From positions 3,696,215 to 3,760,214 of the forward strand of contig JABACO010000007.1 of NCBI GenBank assembly GCA_013339895.1: a stretch of DNA of 64,000 nucleotides, given 5' to 3'. Of this stretch, positions 44,101 to 55,809 are shown one piece after another. The notes beneath the pieces were generated by a model that searched no databases, was not told the DNA's origin, and worked only from the letters and a program-made list of their open reading frames with translations. This DNA comes from Ephydatia muelleri. Lineage: Eukaryota; Porifera; Demospongiae; Spongillida; Spongillidae. Each line of letters starts with the position of its first letter. Within the stretch, counting starts at the first letter, position 1. Made by a program: the position numbers and the translations under genes.

Positions 44101-46737
44101 ACTGGTGATCAGGCGGACGAACTATGCATCAAACCCTTTTGAATAATGCACCATTTGTTGCACTTCTTATTATGTGCAGACGTCTACTTTAATTTGGTCT
44201 CACTTATAACCACATCTACATGTTTATGACTCGGATATGTATTGCCTATCATTTTGGATTTCAACAATTTCTTTTTGATCTCTATATACGATGCTTATTT
44301 GCGTCAATTATGTGTTTACTGAATTCTTGAGGACCCTTTGAAAAATTATACTTATTTGTACCTCATGTGTCAGTTATCTGAAGCCACAACCATGAAGATG
44401 TAGTATAATGTTTCAAAGGAGAGTCTAATTTATTTTATTTAAAGCCCCTTTCCGCTTATAGAATTTCTCTGATGCCACGTTTAGTTTTATTTACATACAC
44501 AGGTGACACACCCATTACCAAATGGGTGTGTCACCTGTGTATCTGTGTGTATATGCATGTAGCAGTTGTGAGAGAGTGTGGAAGGAGTGCTTGGCTCTCT
44601 AGGTGGCTGGTATGCCAAGCTGCAGTGAAACTGGAATTAAAAATTGAACCAATCTTCATGGTAAAACTGAGGCAGGCCACATGGTTGTTAGGAGGTAACA
44701 TGGTTATGGTGTCACGGCAGAGGGTAGCTATGTACATGTACATGTACAGTGTACACGCATCATTATCGAATCAAGTGCCAATTAAACTGTACACAGTTAC
44801 ATATTGCAGTAGTATCCTTCTGAGTCTGACTCCAAATACTCAGTACTGCACAATTTAGTACTAGTTCAAAACAATAAGCTTATTGTTGACATAACGATGA
44901 AAGTAAGTCAACATGTCACCTCTCTTCCAACTAAAATGTGCAAGTCTACTAATAGTGGACCAGGAGGTGTAGTATTAACAGTTTATGTATAGTACTGTAT
45001 AGTGATGTGAATCATTATGCTCAAACAAACTAGTGGTAAACACTGCTTCTTTCTCACCTCAACTCTCCCCAACCTCCCCCATAAAAGTGGAGTCATGGTT
45101 GTATATATAGACTTATTGATGCAATATCAAGGGAATAGAATATAAATCATTGCTGTTCTAATCCCATGTGCACCAATGAAATTTTATTGGCAGGTGCTGT
45201 AATTACTGGGAGAGAGATCCTGGCTGATTGCCTTGGATGGTGACTCTTAAAGACATTTTTCCCAATGAATTGCATTGTGCAATTTGTATAAAAACAACAA
45301 ATACAGGAGAGCAATATTGCTCTCCATTTTGTTCAGTTGTTTCCATATCAATTGCATGCTGTACCAAGAATATGGGTCGCATGCTTATATAGCCATGCAT
45401 TTATCAACTGTAAAACTCTCATTATCAAATGCTTGGTGGTAGGTAGTGTGTTGGTTGATGTAAGACCAATCTAGTTAGTTCTTTGGTAGCAAACTAATGG
45501 AGTCTAAATCCATCAGGAATTCTTTTCCTGTTTCTCACAGCACCCTCCAAAGCCTCAGGTAGTAAAATAACTTTGGCTCCTATTAAAACCTAAATCCTGA
45601 CCCCACAATAAAATTCATTGCCGTTGACCAATATTGTATATTCTATATTGTATTAATAAGTCTATATGTGTACAACAATGACTCACTCTTTATTGGAGAG
45701 GACTTGGGGAGTTGAAGCAAGAAAGATGCAGTAAGCACAATGACTCGCATCAATATACAAATTCCTTCAGTACTAAACTGTTTATGTTACACCCCCAGGT
45801 CAGGTGTCCACATTTTTGTTGATTGAGAGGTGACGTGTTGGCTACTACATGGTTATGACTGCAATCAGTTTTGTGTTTTTACATTAGTACTAACTGAATT
45901 GTGGGTGCGGTATTAAGTATTTGGAGTCCAACTCAGCGTGATACTACAGCATGAATCATGGTACTGTATTAGATATGATGCATGTACAGAGCACTTGCAC
46001 ATCAGGCATCCTATTGCTTTAAGATTCATCGTCCAATGCTATCAGTCAGGACCTTACCCCCAATAACTCACAGCACCCTCCAAATGCCTCAGGTAGTAAA
46101 AAAAACTTTGGCACCTCTAAAAACCTAAAACTTGGACACAAACCAAAGTGATTGGTGTAGCAGTAAGAAAGATGCCTTTAAAACTAGGACAATTGTATTC
46201 CGTGCTCATGATATGTGCTAATAAGACTGTAATATGAAGTGTGTTTTAAAGTTTGATGCCTCTTTCAGCTCTTCAGTAATGATGCTTATAGGAAATATTG
46301 CATGTGGCTACATGCTACTGAAAGAGATTTGGATAACAATTAAAATTGGTTATTAAATCTACATACGTGCAACCATGACTCCATCTTCATGGGGGAGGAC
46401 TTGGAGAGTTGAGGTGAGAAAGAAGCAGTGTTTACAACTAGCATGTTATTCCTACAGTACTACATACAAACTGTTAATGCTACACACCCACATTTTAGTT
46501 GGAGGAGAGGTGACTTGTTGACTTACTTTCGTGGTTATGTCAGCAATAAGCTTATTGTTTTGAACTAGCACTAATGCAGTACTGAGTACTTGGAGTCCGA
46601 CTCGGCAGGATACTATTGTATGATGTACCTATGTACAGTTTAATTGATACTTGATGCATGATAGCTACCCTCTGCTAAGACGCCATAACCATGCTACCAC
46701 ACAGCCCGGGGTTCCACAATGAAAAAACAACACTGTT

Positions 46738-46998
46738 CCGGGAAACGAACAATGGAAGGAGCTGTTTGAGAGCCTTCCAAAGCTGGTTGCTATCGGTGAT
46801 TAATTCGTATTTGGAGCTCCGAAACATGTTATTTGCCAGTTTAATCACCATGACAATCACGGCTATCTGTATATAGCCATTGCGGGACCGTCCCAGAGGG
46901 AAAGCCTTCAATGAATGCAACCGTGTAGCTTGCATTAGCATATATTGCCATCAGGATTCCTCCTGTAAGTATTGATTACCATGCAGAGGTAATATGTA
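46738..46998 (-). pseudogene. receptor (7TM) fragment, ECL2-TM6
   Basis: The minus strand carries RRNPDGNIC, then MVIKLANNMFRSSKYELITD and SNQLWKALKQLLPL, with the region between shortened. It sits between the two duplication units. Non-functional. Confidence 0.75.
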
Positions 46999-47090
46999 GT
47001 ACAGTTGCCCACATGTACTGTACATGGTACTGAATTAAAGGACACAAACCTATGCCAGTCTTGCCTTACCTTAATGTTAGACACTCGCAG

Positions 47091-47580
47091 ACAGTGCTGT
47101 AGTCCTTGGTCTCGGACGTACAAAAGCTGACAGAGAGGATGGCTGGTTTATCCAGTGAACCATTGTCTACCGACAAGTCGGAGCCTAGGAGGAGGACCCC
47201 ACTACGATGCTGGCATTGTAGGCAGCCAGGCCATGTTCGAAGGGAGTGTCCAGCCCTCCAGCAGCAGACTCCTTTAAACTCCAGGGGGCCGGCGGGAGAG
47301 GTCTACCGCCGGCTGTGACCCCTCAGACCAAAGATAAGGAGGATGCTAAAGGTAAATTAAAATCAGTAACCTTTGTTGGGGGTACACGTATTGACACCAG
47401 GTCAGCGCCTTGTATTTGTGGTTTCTTTGAACATTGCAGTGTCTCAATGCTAGTTGACACAGGTTCTGCAGCTACAATAATTCGGGCTGACATATGGGAA
47501 AAGGTTTCAAAGTGTACTGTAAGCACTCTGGCTCCAACTACACAAGCAGTGGTGGCAGCAAATGGAAAGGGTCTTGACAA
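47091..47580 (+). pseudogene. gag-protease fragment of a Ty3/gypsy element
   Basis: QKLTERMAGL leads to a zinc knuckle CWHCRQPGHVRRECP (47209-47250). After a frame change the text reads VTPQTKDKEDAKGK, then VSMLVDTGSAATIIRADIWE, a retropepsin with an intact DTG. It stops abruptly at about 47573, where duplication unit 2 starts. RT, integrase and LTRs are absent. Related to, but clearly diverged from, the element at 27616-30839. Confidence 0.8.
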
Positions 47581-48574
47581 CCATTAGTTATCTAGATGGC
47601 ACTGGTGACGTAACATGATATTGTTCAAATGTTCCCCGAACCAGATACGTCTATGTAATGGAAAAAACAAATGGCATAAAGAAGTGTACCAATGTGCTGC
47701 AAATCATTATAAATGGTGGCAACTCGATTATTTGAAATTTAATAAGCCAATAAATAGGTCAGATATTGTGTACATTACTATTGGAAAATTGAATTTTGTT
47801 TTCCCAAACCGAAATGTTCAATGTAATGGTATATACAGCATATTTGCATTCTTTGCATCTAACAACCTTTCTGAACATATAAACAAAGTGGCAAAAGATT
47901 CATAACTTGTGCCTAATTAATGAAATTCAAGAGTATAGTCAATTTCCATACATTTAAATAGCTCTTATTCTAACTTTGTGACTAAATTAGAAACATTACT
48001 ACATAGCAATTAAACACAAATTCAAATCAATGTAATAGCAATGGAACACACGCCATAGGACATCCCTTTAACATCATTACTTTACTGGAAACTGCCGATT
48101 TCTGCGTATGAGTCACTATACTCTCTGAATTCCAATCACAATAAGGAATGCTCTTTCAGCCCTCATAGTACAATAGTCCACATCACTATTTGCATGCATC
48201 TTTCTTATAATATACGGCATATCGTTATCAAAGTAACTTGTAGTGCATGTGGCGGGCACGCGCGTACGCTTTCTCATATTATTTCCCCGTAACACCACGC
48301 ACGCCTGTTAAAATAAAGATTGACTAGGACTCCAATTTTTTTGCAGTGATATATAATATATACATCTATATGCAGTTCATTCGCCGGGCACTGAAGGTGT
48401 CTTCCAGTTTCAATAAATTAAGCATGTTCGTGCTTATCATTATCAGTACAGAGCATTATCATTTCGCACATGCCGTATCAGTTGCAAAACGAAAATGATC
48501 ATAACACAGCTACAGGTTCTGAACATACTTCACGTCATGTTAACGTGCACAGTGACGCATTCAGCAGAATATAT

Positions 48575-48703
48575 CGGCCCTTTTCGTCACTCGGATATTT
48601 CCGTAAAAGCTGTGAATCAACATGGCGGACGTGTATTAATTTATATTGTGTGACACTGACGTATGTTAGATTACGAGCGGTCACTTGACACAGGAAAAGG
48701 GCC
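48575..48703. mobile_element. small MITE, GGCCCTTTTC ends, only in unit 2
   Basis: GGCCCTTTTC at 48576 and GAAAAGGGCC ending 48703 are inverted ends. Unit 1 reads directly GAATATATACCCC at 42818, so the 129-bp piece is an insertion into ATATAT-type DNA about 80 bp upstream of the receptor start. Confidence 0.8.
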
Positions 48704-48784
48704 TATACCCCACACATCTTTAGCTTGTACTAACTTGTATCTCTATCGCTAAATTAGCGGCTAGGCTCGTAGCAGAGTTTACAG

Positions 48785-49740
48785 ATGAATAATTTCAGCA
48801 TAGGGATTTTCAATCATGCCATTTTCGCTGGAACCAACGGCGTTTCCGTAGTCGTGTGTCTAGTGGCAGTCATCTTGGTGCTTCTTCTAAAGCTGTACGG
48901 AAAGCTCGTCTACCGACTGGCTTTCTATCAAGTACTGTCTGCACTGGCGATGGCATCTGTAGAAGCTCTGCAGGTGGTGCTCATCAACTACGAGAAATCG
49001 CCTAACAACTATCGTCGCTTTTGTACTGCTATAGGATTTCTGGTGCAGTACACAATCTGGATGAAGCTACTCTTCACAATGTGGGTGTCTATTTATCTAT
49101 TCTGTTTTGCGGTACTTCACAAGAATTTGAAAAAGTTTGAACTGTTGTACGTTGTGACCTCGCTACTCGTACCAATGGTATATCTATTATACCTCTGGTA
49201 ACCGATAGTTACGGGAGGAGTCCTGATGGCAATATATGCTGCATTTACGATAATACAGATGTTTCATTCATTGAGAGACTTGCCCTCTGGGATGGTCCCG
49301 CAATGGCTATACTGATAGCTGCATCCATAGCCATGGTTGTCATGGTGATAATACTGGCGAATCAAGTGTGTCGGAGATCCAAATACGAGCCAATTACCGA
49401 TAGTGACGAACACTGGAAGGCTCTCAAACAGCTCCTCCCATTGGCTGCTTTCCCAGTGTTGTTCTTCGTTTTTGAAGTGCAGGTAGTCATGTATAATCTT
49501 TACTCAACCCAATACTCAACACCAAATGAAGGAATGTTTATCGCTGATGTAGTATGTTTTGCTCTCTGGAGTATGACCTCCGGTGCAACTGTTATAATCC
49601 ATATCTCTGTGGCTCGGATATGTGACAGGAAACACAAACCAAACAATTTTTCAGTCTCTGGCCCAGCAATTACACAGCACTCGACGCACACAATTATAGG
49701 CAGTGAAACTCACGTCTCTTTGCTGACCGGTAGCGTGTGA
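48785..49740 (+). pseudogene. receptor (7TM) pseudogene, single 1-bp deletion
   Basis: From MNNFSIGIFNHAIF the frame is open through TM4 to LLVPMV. At about 49181 one T of GGTTATATC (unit 1) is missing, giving YLLYLW-stop at 49199-49201. The second frame continues without any further stop through TM5-TM7 to VSLLTGSV-stop at 49740. All other family motifs are kept, so inactivation looks recent. A sequencing error would produce the same picture. Confidence 0.85.
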
Positions 49741-49919
49741 TGTTTAGCATGCTTCCGATTGTAGCTGTATTGTTATGATGATTTGTGCATGTGTATGTGA
49801 TGTGGACTGTAGCAACGTTGTTATACTGTACATGATTCCGTTTGTCAGCATGTACAGTCATGTATATATGTGCACATGTGTGGCTGTGTTGCGCAAAGAC
49901 AATATACCATGCATGGTGA

Positions 49920-49952
<33 letters not shown>

Positions 49953-50025
49953 TGTGTGCGTGTGTGTGTGCATGTGTATGTTTATGTTGGTGTGTGTGTT
50001 GGTGTGTGCATACGTTGGTGTGTGC

Positions 50026-50067
<42 letters not shown>

Positions 50068-50068
50068 T
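49920..50068 (+). repeat. (TG)n microsatellite, interrupted
   Basis: TG repeat with CATG, TTGG and CGTG interruptions, longer than its unit-1 counterpart. Confidence 0.9.
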
Positions 50069-50727
50069 GGGGACGATGCATCAATATATATACTGGTGAT
50101 CAGGTGGATAAACCCATCAAACCCTTTTGAATAGTGTACCATTTGTTGCACTTCGTATATTGAATGCATGCATTTTGTATTTATGTGTAGACGTCTGCTT
50201 TAATTTGTTCTCACATATAGCCACATCAATGTGACTCAGATATGTTGCAAGCATTATTGCCTATCATTTTGGATTTAAACAATTTCTTTTTGATCTTTAT
50301 TTATGATGCTTATACCATGCCTGTTTCTGCTTCTGCTAACCAAATATGCTTATGGGGATGGGTCCTGCGTCCACATTATCTCCAGGGAGATTGTCATAAA
50401 AGCAAAAGGGTGCATGTACTGTATAATTGATTCAATAACTGCATCGAATTAACCTAGCTAATAATGCATAGATGCGTCAAATATGTGTTTACTGTTACCA
50501 AAGAATTCTTGAAGACCCTATACGAATTTGTACCGACATCATGGACATGGTGTCAGTTAACTGAAGCCACGACCACGAAGATGTAGTATAATGTTTCAAA
50601 GGAGAGTCTAAGTTATTTTATTTAAAGCCCCTTTCCGCTTATAGCCACGTTTAGCTTGATTTTGAACAATTCTGCTGTAGTGAAAAAAATACATATTTTG
50701 ACATGGGTAATGCACACATGCACAACA

Positions 50728-50728
50728 A

Positions 50729-50771
<43 letters not shown>

Positions 50772-50811
50772 CACAAACACACACAAACACACACACACAC
50801 ACACACACACC
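50728..50811 (+). repeat. (CA)n microsatellite
   Basis: CA repeat with regular AAACAC interruptions. It lies in the 0.4-kb piece present only in unit 2. Confidence 0.9.
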
Positions 50812-51624
50812 ATCCACACCTTTCGACGGATTAGGTACCAACAGTGAATTGAAATGTCATTTGGAATTTCAGGATATGCTCATTGAAGCTTGTTTGACCT
50901 TAATTGACTGATCTTAATCCATGCACCCTGGCTGCATGTGCTTTCCCCAATGAGCTCAACATTGCCATGTTTGGATTGCCACATGTAGGGCACAAATTTA
51001 AGATTGACGATGACTCTTAATTTTTTACAATGATGTGACGAGCACCATAACTTGGACTTGGTAATGGGTGTGTCACCTGTGTATCTGTGTGTATATCTAT
51101 TTAGCAGTTGTGAGATAGTGTGGAAGGAGTGCTTGGCTCTCTACAGTAGGTGGCTGCTGCAGTGACACTGGAATTAAAGATTGAACCAATCTTCATGGTT
51201 AAACTGAGGCAGGCCACATGGTTGTTAGGAGGTAACATGGTTATGGTGTCACGGCAGAGGGTAGCTATGTAAACGTACATGTACATGCATCATTATCGAA
51301 TCAAGTGCCAATTAAACTGTACACAGCTACATCATGCACTAGTATCCTTCTGAGTCAGACATACATGTAAGCTTATTGCTGACATAACCATGAAAGTAAG
51401 TCAACATGTCACCTCTCCTCCCACTAAAATGTGCAAGTCTACTAATATTGGACCTGGAGGTGTAGTATTAACAACTTATATATAGTACTCTAGGAATTTG
51501 TATAGTGATGCGAATGATTATTATCAAACAAACTAGTGGTAAACACTGCTTCTTTCTCACCTCAACTCTCCCCAACCTCCTATTAAAACCTAAATCCTGA
51601 ACCCACAATAAAATTCATAAATTC

Positions 51625-51768
51625 ACAATAAAGTAGACATCTACACATAAATACAAAGTGCATGCACTAAATACTAAGTGCAACAAATGGTACACTATTC
51701 AAAAGGGTTTGATGGGTTCGTCTGCCTGATCACCAGTATATATTAATGCATCGCTGTTTCCACACATC

Positions 51769-51826
<58 letters not shown>

Positions 51827-51850
51827 AACATGTACATGTACATGACAATG
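51625..51850 (-). repeat. inverted fragment of the receptor 3' flank
   Basis: GACATCTACACATAAATACAAA, CAACAAATGGTACACTATTC and AAAAGGGTTTGATGGGTT are the reverse complement of 50095-50195, followed by a CA run (51771-51820) corresponding to the TG run there. A local inverted duplication inside unit 2. Confidence 0.75.
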
Positions 51851-52978
51851 ATGCCATTAACTATTTGATCACCAATAATATATATTCTATAATGTGCTAA
51901 TAAGTCTATATATGTACAACTATGACTCAATCTTTATTGGAGAGGACTTGGGGAGTTGAAGCGAGAAAGAGGCAGTGTGCTCACAACTAGCAGTACATTT
52001 AAGCACAATGACTCGCATCAATATACAAATTCCTTCAGTACAAAACTGTTTATGTTACACCCCCAGGTCAACTTAGTAGGTGTGCAAATTTTTGTTGATT
52101 GAGAGGTGACGTGTTGGCTACTGCATGGTTATGACTGCAATCAGCTTTCTGTTTTTAATTAGTACTAACTGAATTGTGCGTGCGGTATTAAGTATTTGGA
52201 GTCCAACTCAGTGTGATACTACTGCATGGATCATGGTACTGTATTAGATATGATGCATGTACATAGCACTTGCACATCAGGCATCCTATTGCTTTAAGAT
52301 TCATCGTCCAATGCTATCAGTCTCCCAATAACTCACAGCACCCTCCAAATGTCTCAGGTAGTAAAAAAAACTTTGGCACCTCTAAAAACCTAAAACTTGG
52401 ACACAGACATAATCAAAGTGATTGGTGTAGCAGTAAGAAAGATGCGTTGAACACTAGGACAATTGTATTCCATGCTCATGATTTGTGCTAATAAGACTGT
52501 AATATGAAGTGTGTTTTAAAGTTTGATGCCTCTGTCAGCTCTTCAGTAATGATGCTTATAGGAATATTGCATGCGGCTACATGCTACTGAAAGAGATTTG
52601 GATAAAAATTAAAATTGGTTATTAAATCTACATACGTACAACCATGACACCATCTTCATGGGGGAGGACTTGGAGAGTTGAGGTGAGAAACAGTGTTTAC
52701 AACTAGTATGTTATTCCTACAGTACTACATACAAACTGTTAATGCTACACACCCACATTTTAGTTGGAGGAGACGTGACTTGTTGACTTACTTTCGTGCA
52801 ATAAGCTTATTGTTTTGAACTAGTACTAATGCAGTACTGAGCACTTGGAGTCCGACTCGGCAGGATACTACTGTATGATATAACTACGTACAGGTTAATT
52901 GATACTTGATGCATGTACATAGCTACCCTCTACTAAGATGCCATAACCATGCTACCACACAGCCCGGGGTTCCACAAT

Positions 52979-53420
52979 CAATGACATTGCGTATGCATGT
53001 TATTACCCACAAACAGTTACTTCACAGGTAATTTATGATAACATTCTACCAGCAAACAAAGACAGGCTACATGGTAAACAATTTCAAAAAAAAACCTTAA
53101 CATCAAGTACATTGCGAAAATCAAACATTCCAAGATTCGGACCTTATATAGCTCAAACATGAAATGGACAGTTGCAGCTTTTAATTAACCTATTTATTAA
53201 ACTTTGATTAACATGACTATTATTGTCATGAAATGATTGGTCATTATATCTAGATTTAGTGGTTAGAATCTACTTTACAAATACAGTAGTATAGTTCAAA
53301 TTCAAGAAACTGTTATAAATACTTATGATTAATATACAGGATCGTTTCAGCGAAAAAAGCACGTTTGCAATAACGAGCCAGAATTGCTAATGAGCATCTG
53401 AAATTTCTCGCCATGAAACG
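52979..53420. other. no gene seen
   Basis: AT-rich spacer; no repeat or coding signal recognised. Confidence 0.4.
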
Positions 53421-53730
53421 TTGCTGTGGATGCGGCTATCAGCATAAGCATTCCTGGACCATCCCAGAGGGCAAGCCTCTTAATGAATGCAACACTTGTG
53501 TTGGCATAAATATTGCATATATTGCCATCAGAGTTCAGCCCATAAGCACGGGTTACCAGACGTACAATGGCTATCAACGCTGGTACGAGTAGCGAGGTCA
53601 CAACGTACAACACTTCAAGCTTCTTCAGATTGTTGTGAAGTACTAAGATATAAAAGGTCACCCACATCGTGAACAGCAGCTTCATCCATTGTGAATACAC
53701 CACCAGTAACAGTGCATATATGCGACCAAA
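53421..53730 (-). pseudogene. receptor (7TM) fragment, TM3-TM5
   Basis: The minus strand reads WMKLLFTMWVTFYILVLHNN (two codons lost in the LFCFAV region), then KLEVLYVVTSLLVPALIAIV, NICNIYANTSVAFIKRLALW and MLIAASTA, where receptor homology stops. Both ends are missing. Closest to the short-tail subgroup (copies 3 and 4). Confidence 0.8.
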
Positions 53731-53889
53731 TAATAAAATTATAATATCGGATACAATGCTTTTAATCTTGGCTCTGGAGGGTACTGTTGGCCACGAGGGC
53801 GAGCATGCACACTCGTGCCATGCATACGGTGAAAACTTGTCAGTATTTTATTACTGTATATCCACTTGACTGATGTTATTTTAATTTGA

Positions 53890-54060
53890 GGGGACCATCT
53901 GTGGTTGAGAGGGAACATCCATGGCACCACGGATGGTCCTAGGGGGACCGTTTACAGTGCCGTGAATAGTCCGGGGAGACTACCTGCAGTTGCCACGAAT
54001 GGTCCGGGGGGGAACGATCATGGGGGGGGGGGGGGGACCATCCGTAGTGTGACAGACCTC
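53890..54060 (+). repeat. degenerate GGGGACCATCCGTGG-type repeat with G-run
   Basis: GGGACCATCTGTGGTTG, CACCACGGATGGTCCTAGG, AGTGCCGTGAATAGTCCGG, TTGCCACGAATGGTCCGG and GGGACCATCCGTAG are variants of one unit. The region to 54570 keeps GGACCGAAATTCC-like phrases. No gene from 53731 to 54675. Confidence 0.5.
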
Positions 54061-54675
54061 GCGGCTCCAATATATATGCAGATTGCTATCAGTTATAGAT
54101 ATAATCCTGCAAATCATGGCAGGCGCTATGCAAAGTGTTCTTTCTAAACATTGAATACTTTTTTAAAAGACGGTACGTTCTTTTTGTTTTGACAAATTAA
54201 AATGGGCTTATACGGACGCGGTGTTAAATAAAATAAACTTGAGGTACAAACGTGGGCTACTGTTTAGAGAAGCTCAGCTCGTATGAACCTGGAGGGTTAG
54301 CAAGTCAGGTTGTCTCTGACAAAGTGTATGCAGTGAGCTTGCATCATGCATCGTGCGAGACCACCGAGTCAGTGTGAAAAGTCTACATAAGGGGGCGCAG
54401 TTCCCATGGAAGTGGGCTCTCGGAACCGAAAATAAGAGTGGACCGAATTCCCTGTGACACCTGTGCAGTCCCACCGGACCGAAATTCCTAGGGAACTGGG
54501 CCCTCCGTCAATTGTGTACCTCTATAGAGAATTGAGTCCTGTGGGAGTAGTGGGAAGGGACCGAAATACCGGAAAGAAGATAAAAAGCCTGTACGAAAGA
54601 AAGTGTAGAGCCTTAATTCGTGTACAGTTTAACAGCTCGCATGCAAGTCTACTTCACTTAATGACTTCTACATGG

Positions 54676-55151
54676 AGGAAATACATGCACCGACTATACT
54701 ACATACTAATTAAAAAAAGTATAAACGGATCAGTCGTTGTATTTTATTTTGCAACTGATCTAAATTAAGCACTCAATATGTGCTTGCAGTCACTTCGAGA
54801 GGTAGTCTGTAGCAACGATAACGAAGCGATTTTCCTAGAGATGTCATGCAGCGTTTTGGACCAACGATGTCCACCCCACAATTCGGTCACAGGTACAGGA
54901 TGCATTCTATTGTGTTGCATGCATGGTCTTTTGACAGAAGGATTGGTCATTTGGCAGAATTGACAATTTGACATTCAGATATCTGTAAGAGGAACGCTCT
55001 ATTAATGTGGGAGTGGCTTATATTATCCATGGACGAATATCCGTAATATTGCTTCATCCTTCTATCGCTGTCCTCCATGCATGCATAAGAACGACTGATC
55101 CGTTTATACTTTTTTTAATTAGTATGTAGTATAGTCGGTGCATGTATTTCC
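54676..55151. mobile_element. element with 62-bp perfect inverted ends
   Basis: 54676-54737 (GGAAATACATGCACCG to GATCAGTCGTT) is the exact reverse complement of 55090-55151. The 350-bp centre has no open frame with a recognised motif. Exact identity of the arms suggests a young hairpin MITE, or gene conversion between arms. Confidence 0.7.
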
Positions 55152-55809
55152 TTCAATTAGAAAGTCTTTCGAACGTCTCTTCCAAAGTTATACCTCTCCT
55201 TACGGGATACATTGCATCTACATGGAGCTTTGCTGACGGGCTTTGCATTCGCGCGAGTCCAGCAAGAAAGCGAATTTCCAATCGTATCGTGGGCATGGTG
55301 TATAAATAAGAGCATCAGGAATTTTGGTCCGGGGGGAGGGGGACTAAGTTCCTTAGGGAATTGATTCCGAAATGATTGATTCTGTGCATCGGTTCGGGAG
55401 GGGTGGGGGGGGGGGGGGGGGGGGGTGGGAACCGATTCCCTTGTGCAATACGATCTACGTGCATAAAGCTAGGTGATGGTTTTTGTTGTTTTTTTTTGTT
55501 TTTTGTTTTCTTACATAACGCGTACAATGCTATTGACGCGCAGGTTTTGAAATCGAAGTGTTTACAATAATAGGGGTTATTGCGAGAATTACATGTATTT
55601 GCAATTAAGCCATTGTTTCCCGGCCGGCCAGTGGAAGTAAGTCATGAACAACTCTTCCTGGGCCGATGGCATACAAAACTCGATTGCTTTGCAATTAACC
55701 TGTTCTACGTTTTCTTATTTTCAAACGTGATTGGCTACTTAAAAATTGAAATAAATGTGTGCATTTTGTCATAACCAGCATCATATTGTCTCAAACTACA
55801 TGTAGGTTT
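55152..55809. other. spacer with G-run
   Basis: A G-rich tract at 55399-55432 and T-rich text after it. The open frame 55580-55774 has no recognisable motif. Confidence 0.35.

Larger units (their letters stand above)
41560..46718. repeat. tandem segmental duplication, unit 1
   Basis: It matches 47580-52978 from ATGGCATTGGTAACGTAACATGA to CACACAGCCCGGGGTTCCACAAT and contains an intact receptor gene. The two units differ by MITE insertions, microsatellite length and an extra 0.4-kb piece in unit 2 (50650-51060). Confidence 0.85.
47580..52978. repeat. tandem segmental duplication, unit 2
   Basis: Second copy of 41560-46718, in the same orientation. The receptor here is disabled by a 1-bp deletion. 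Confidence 0.85.
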
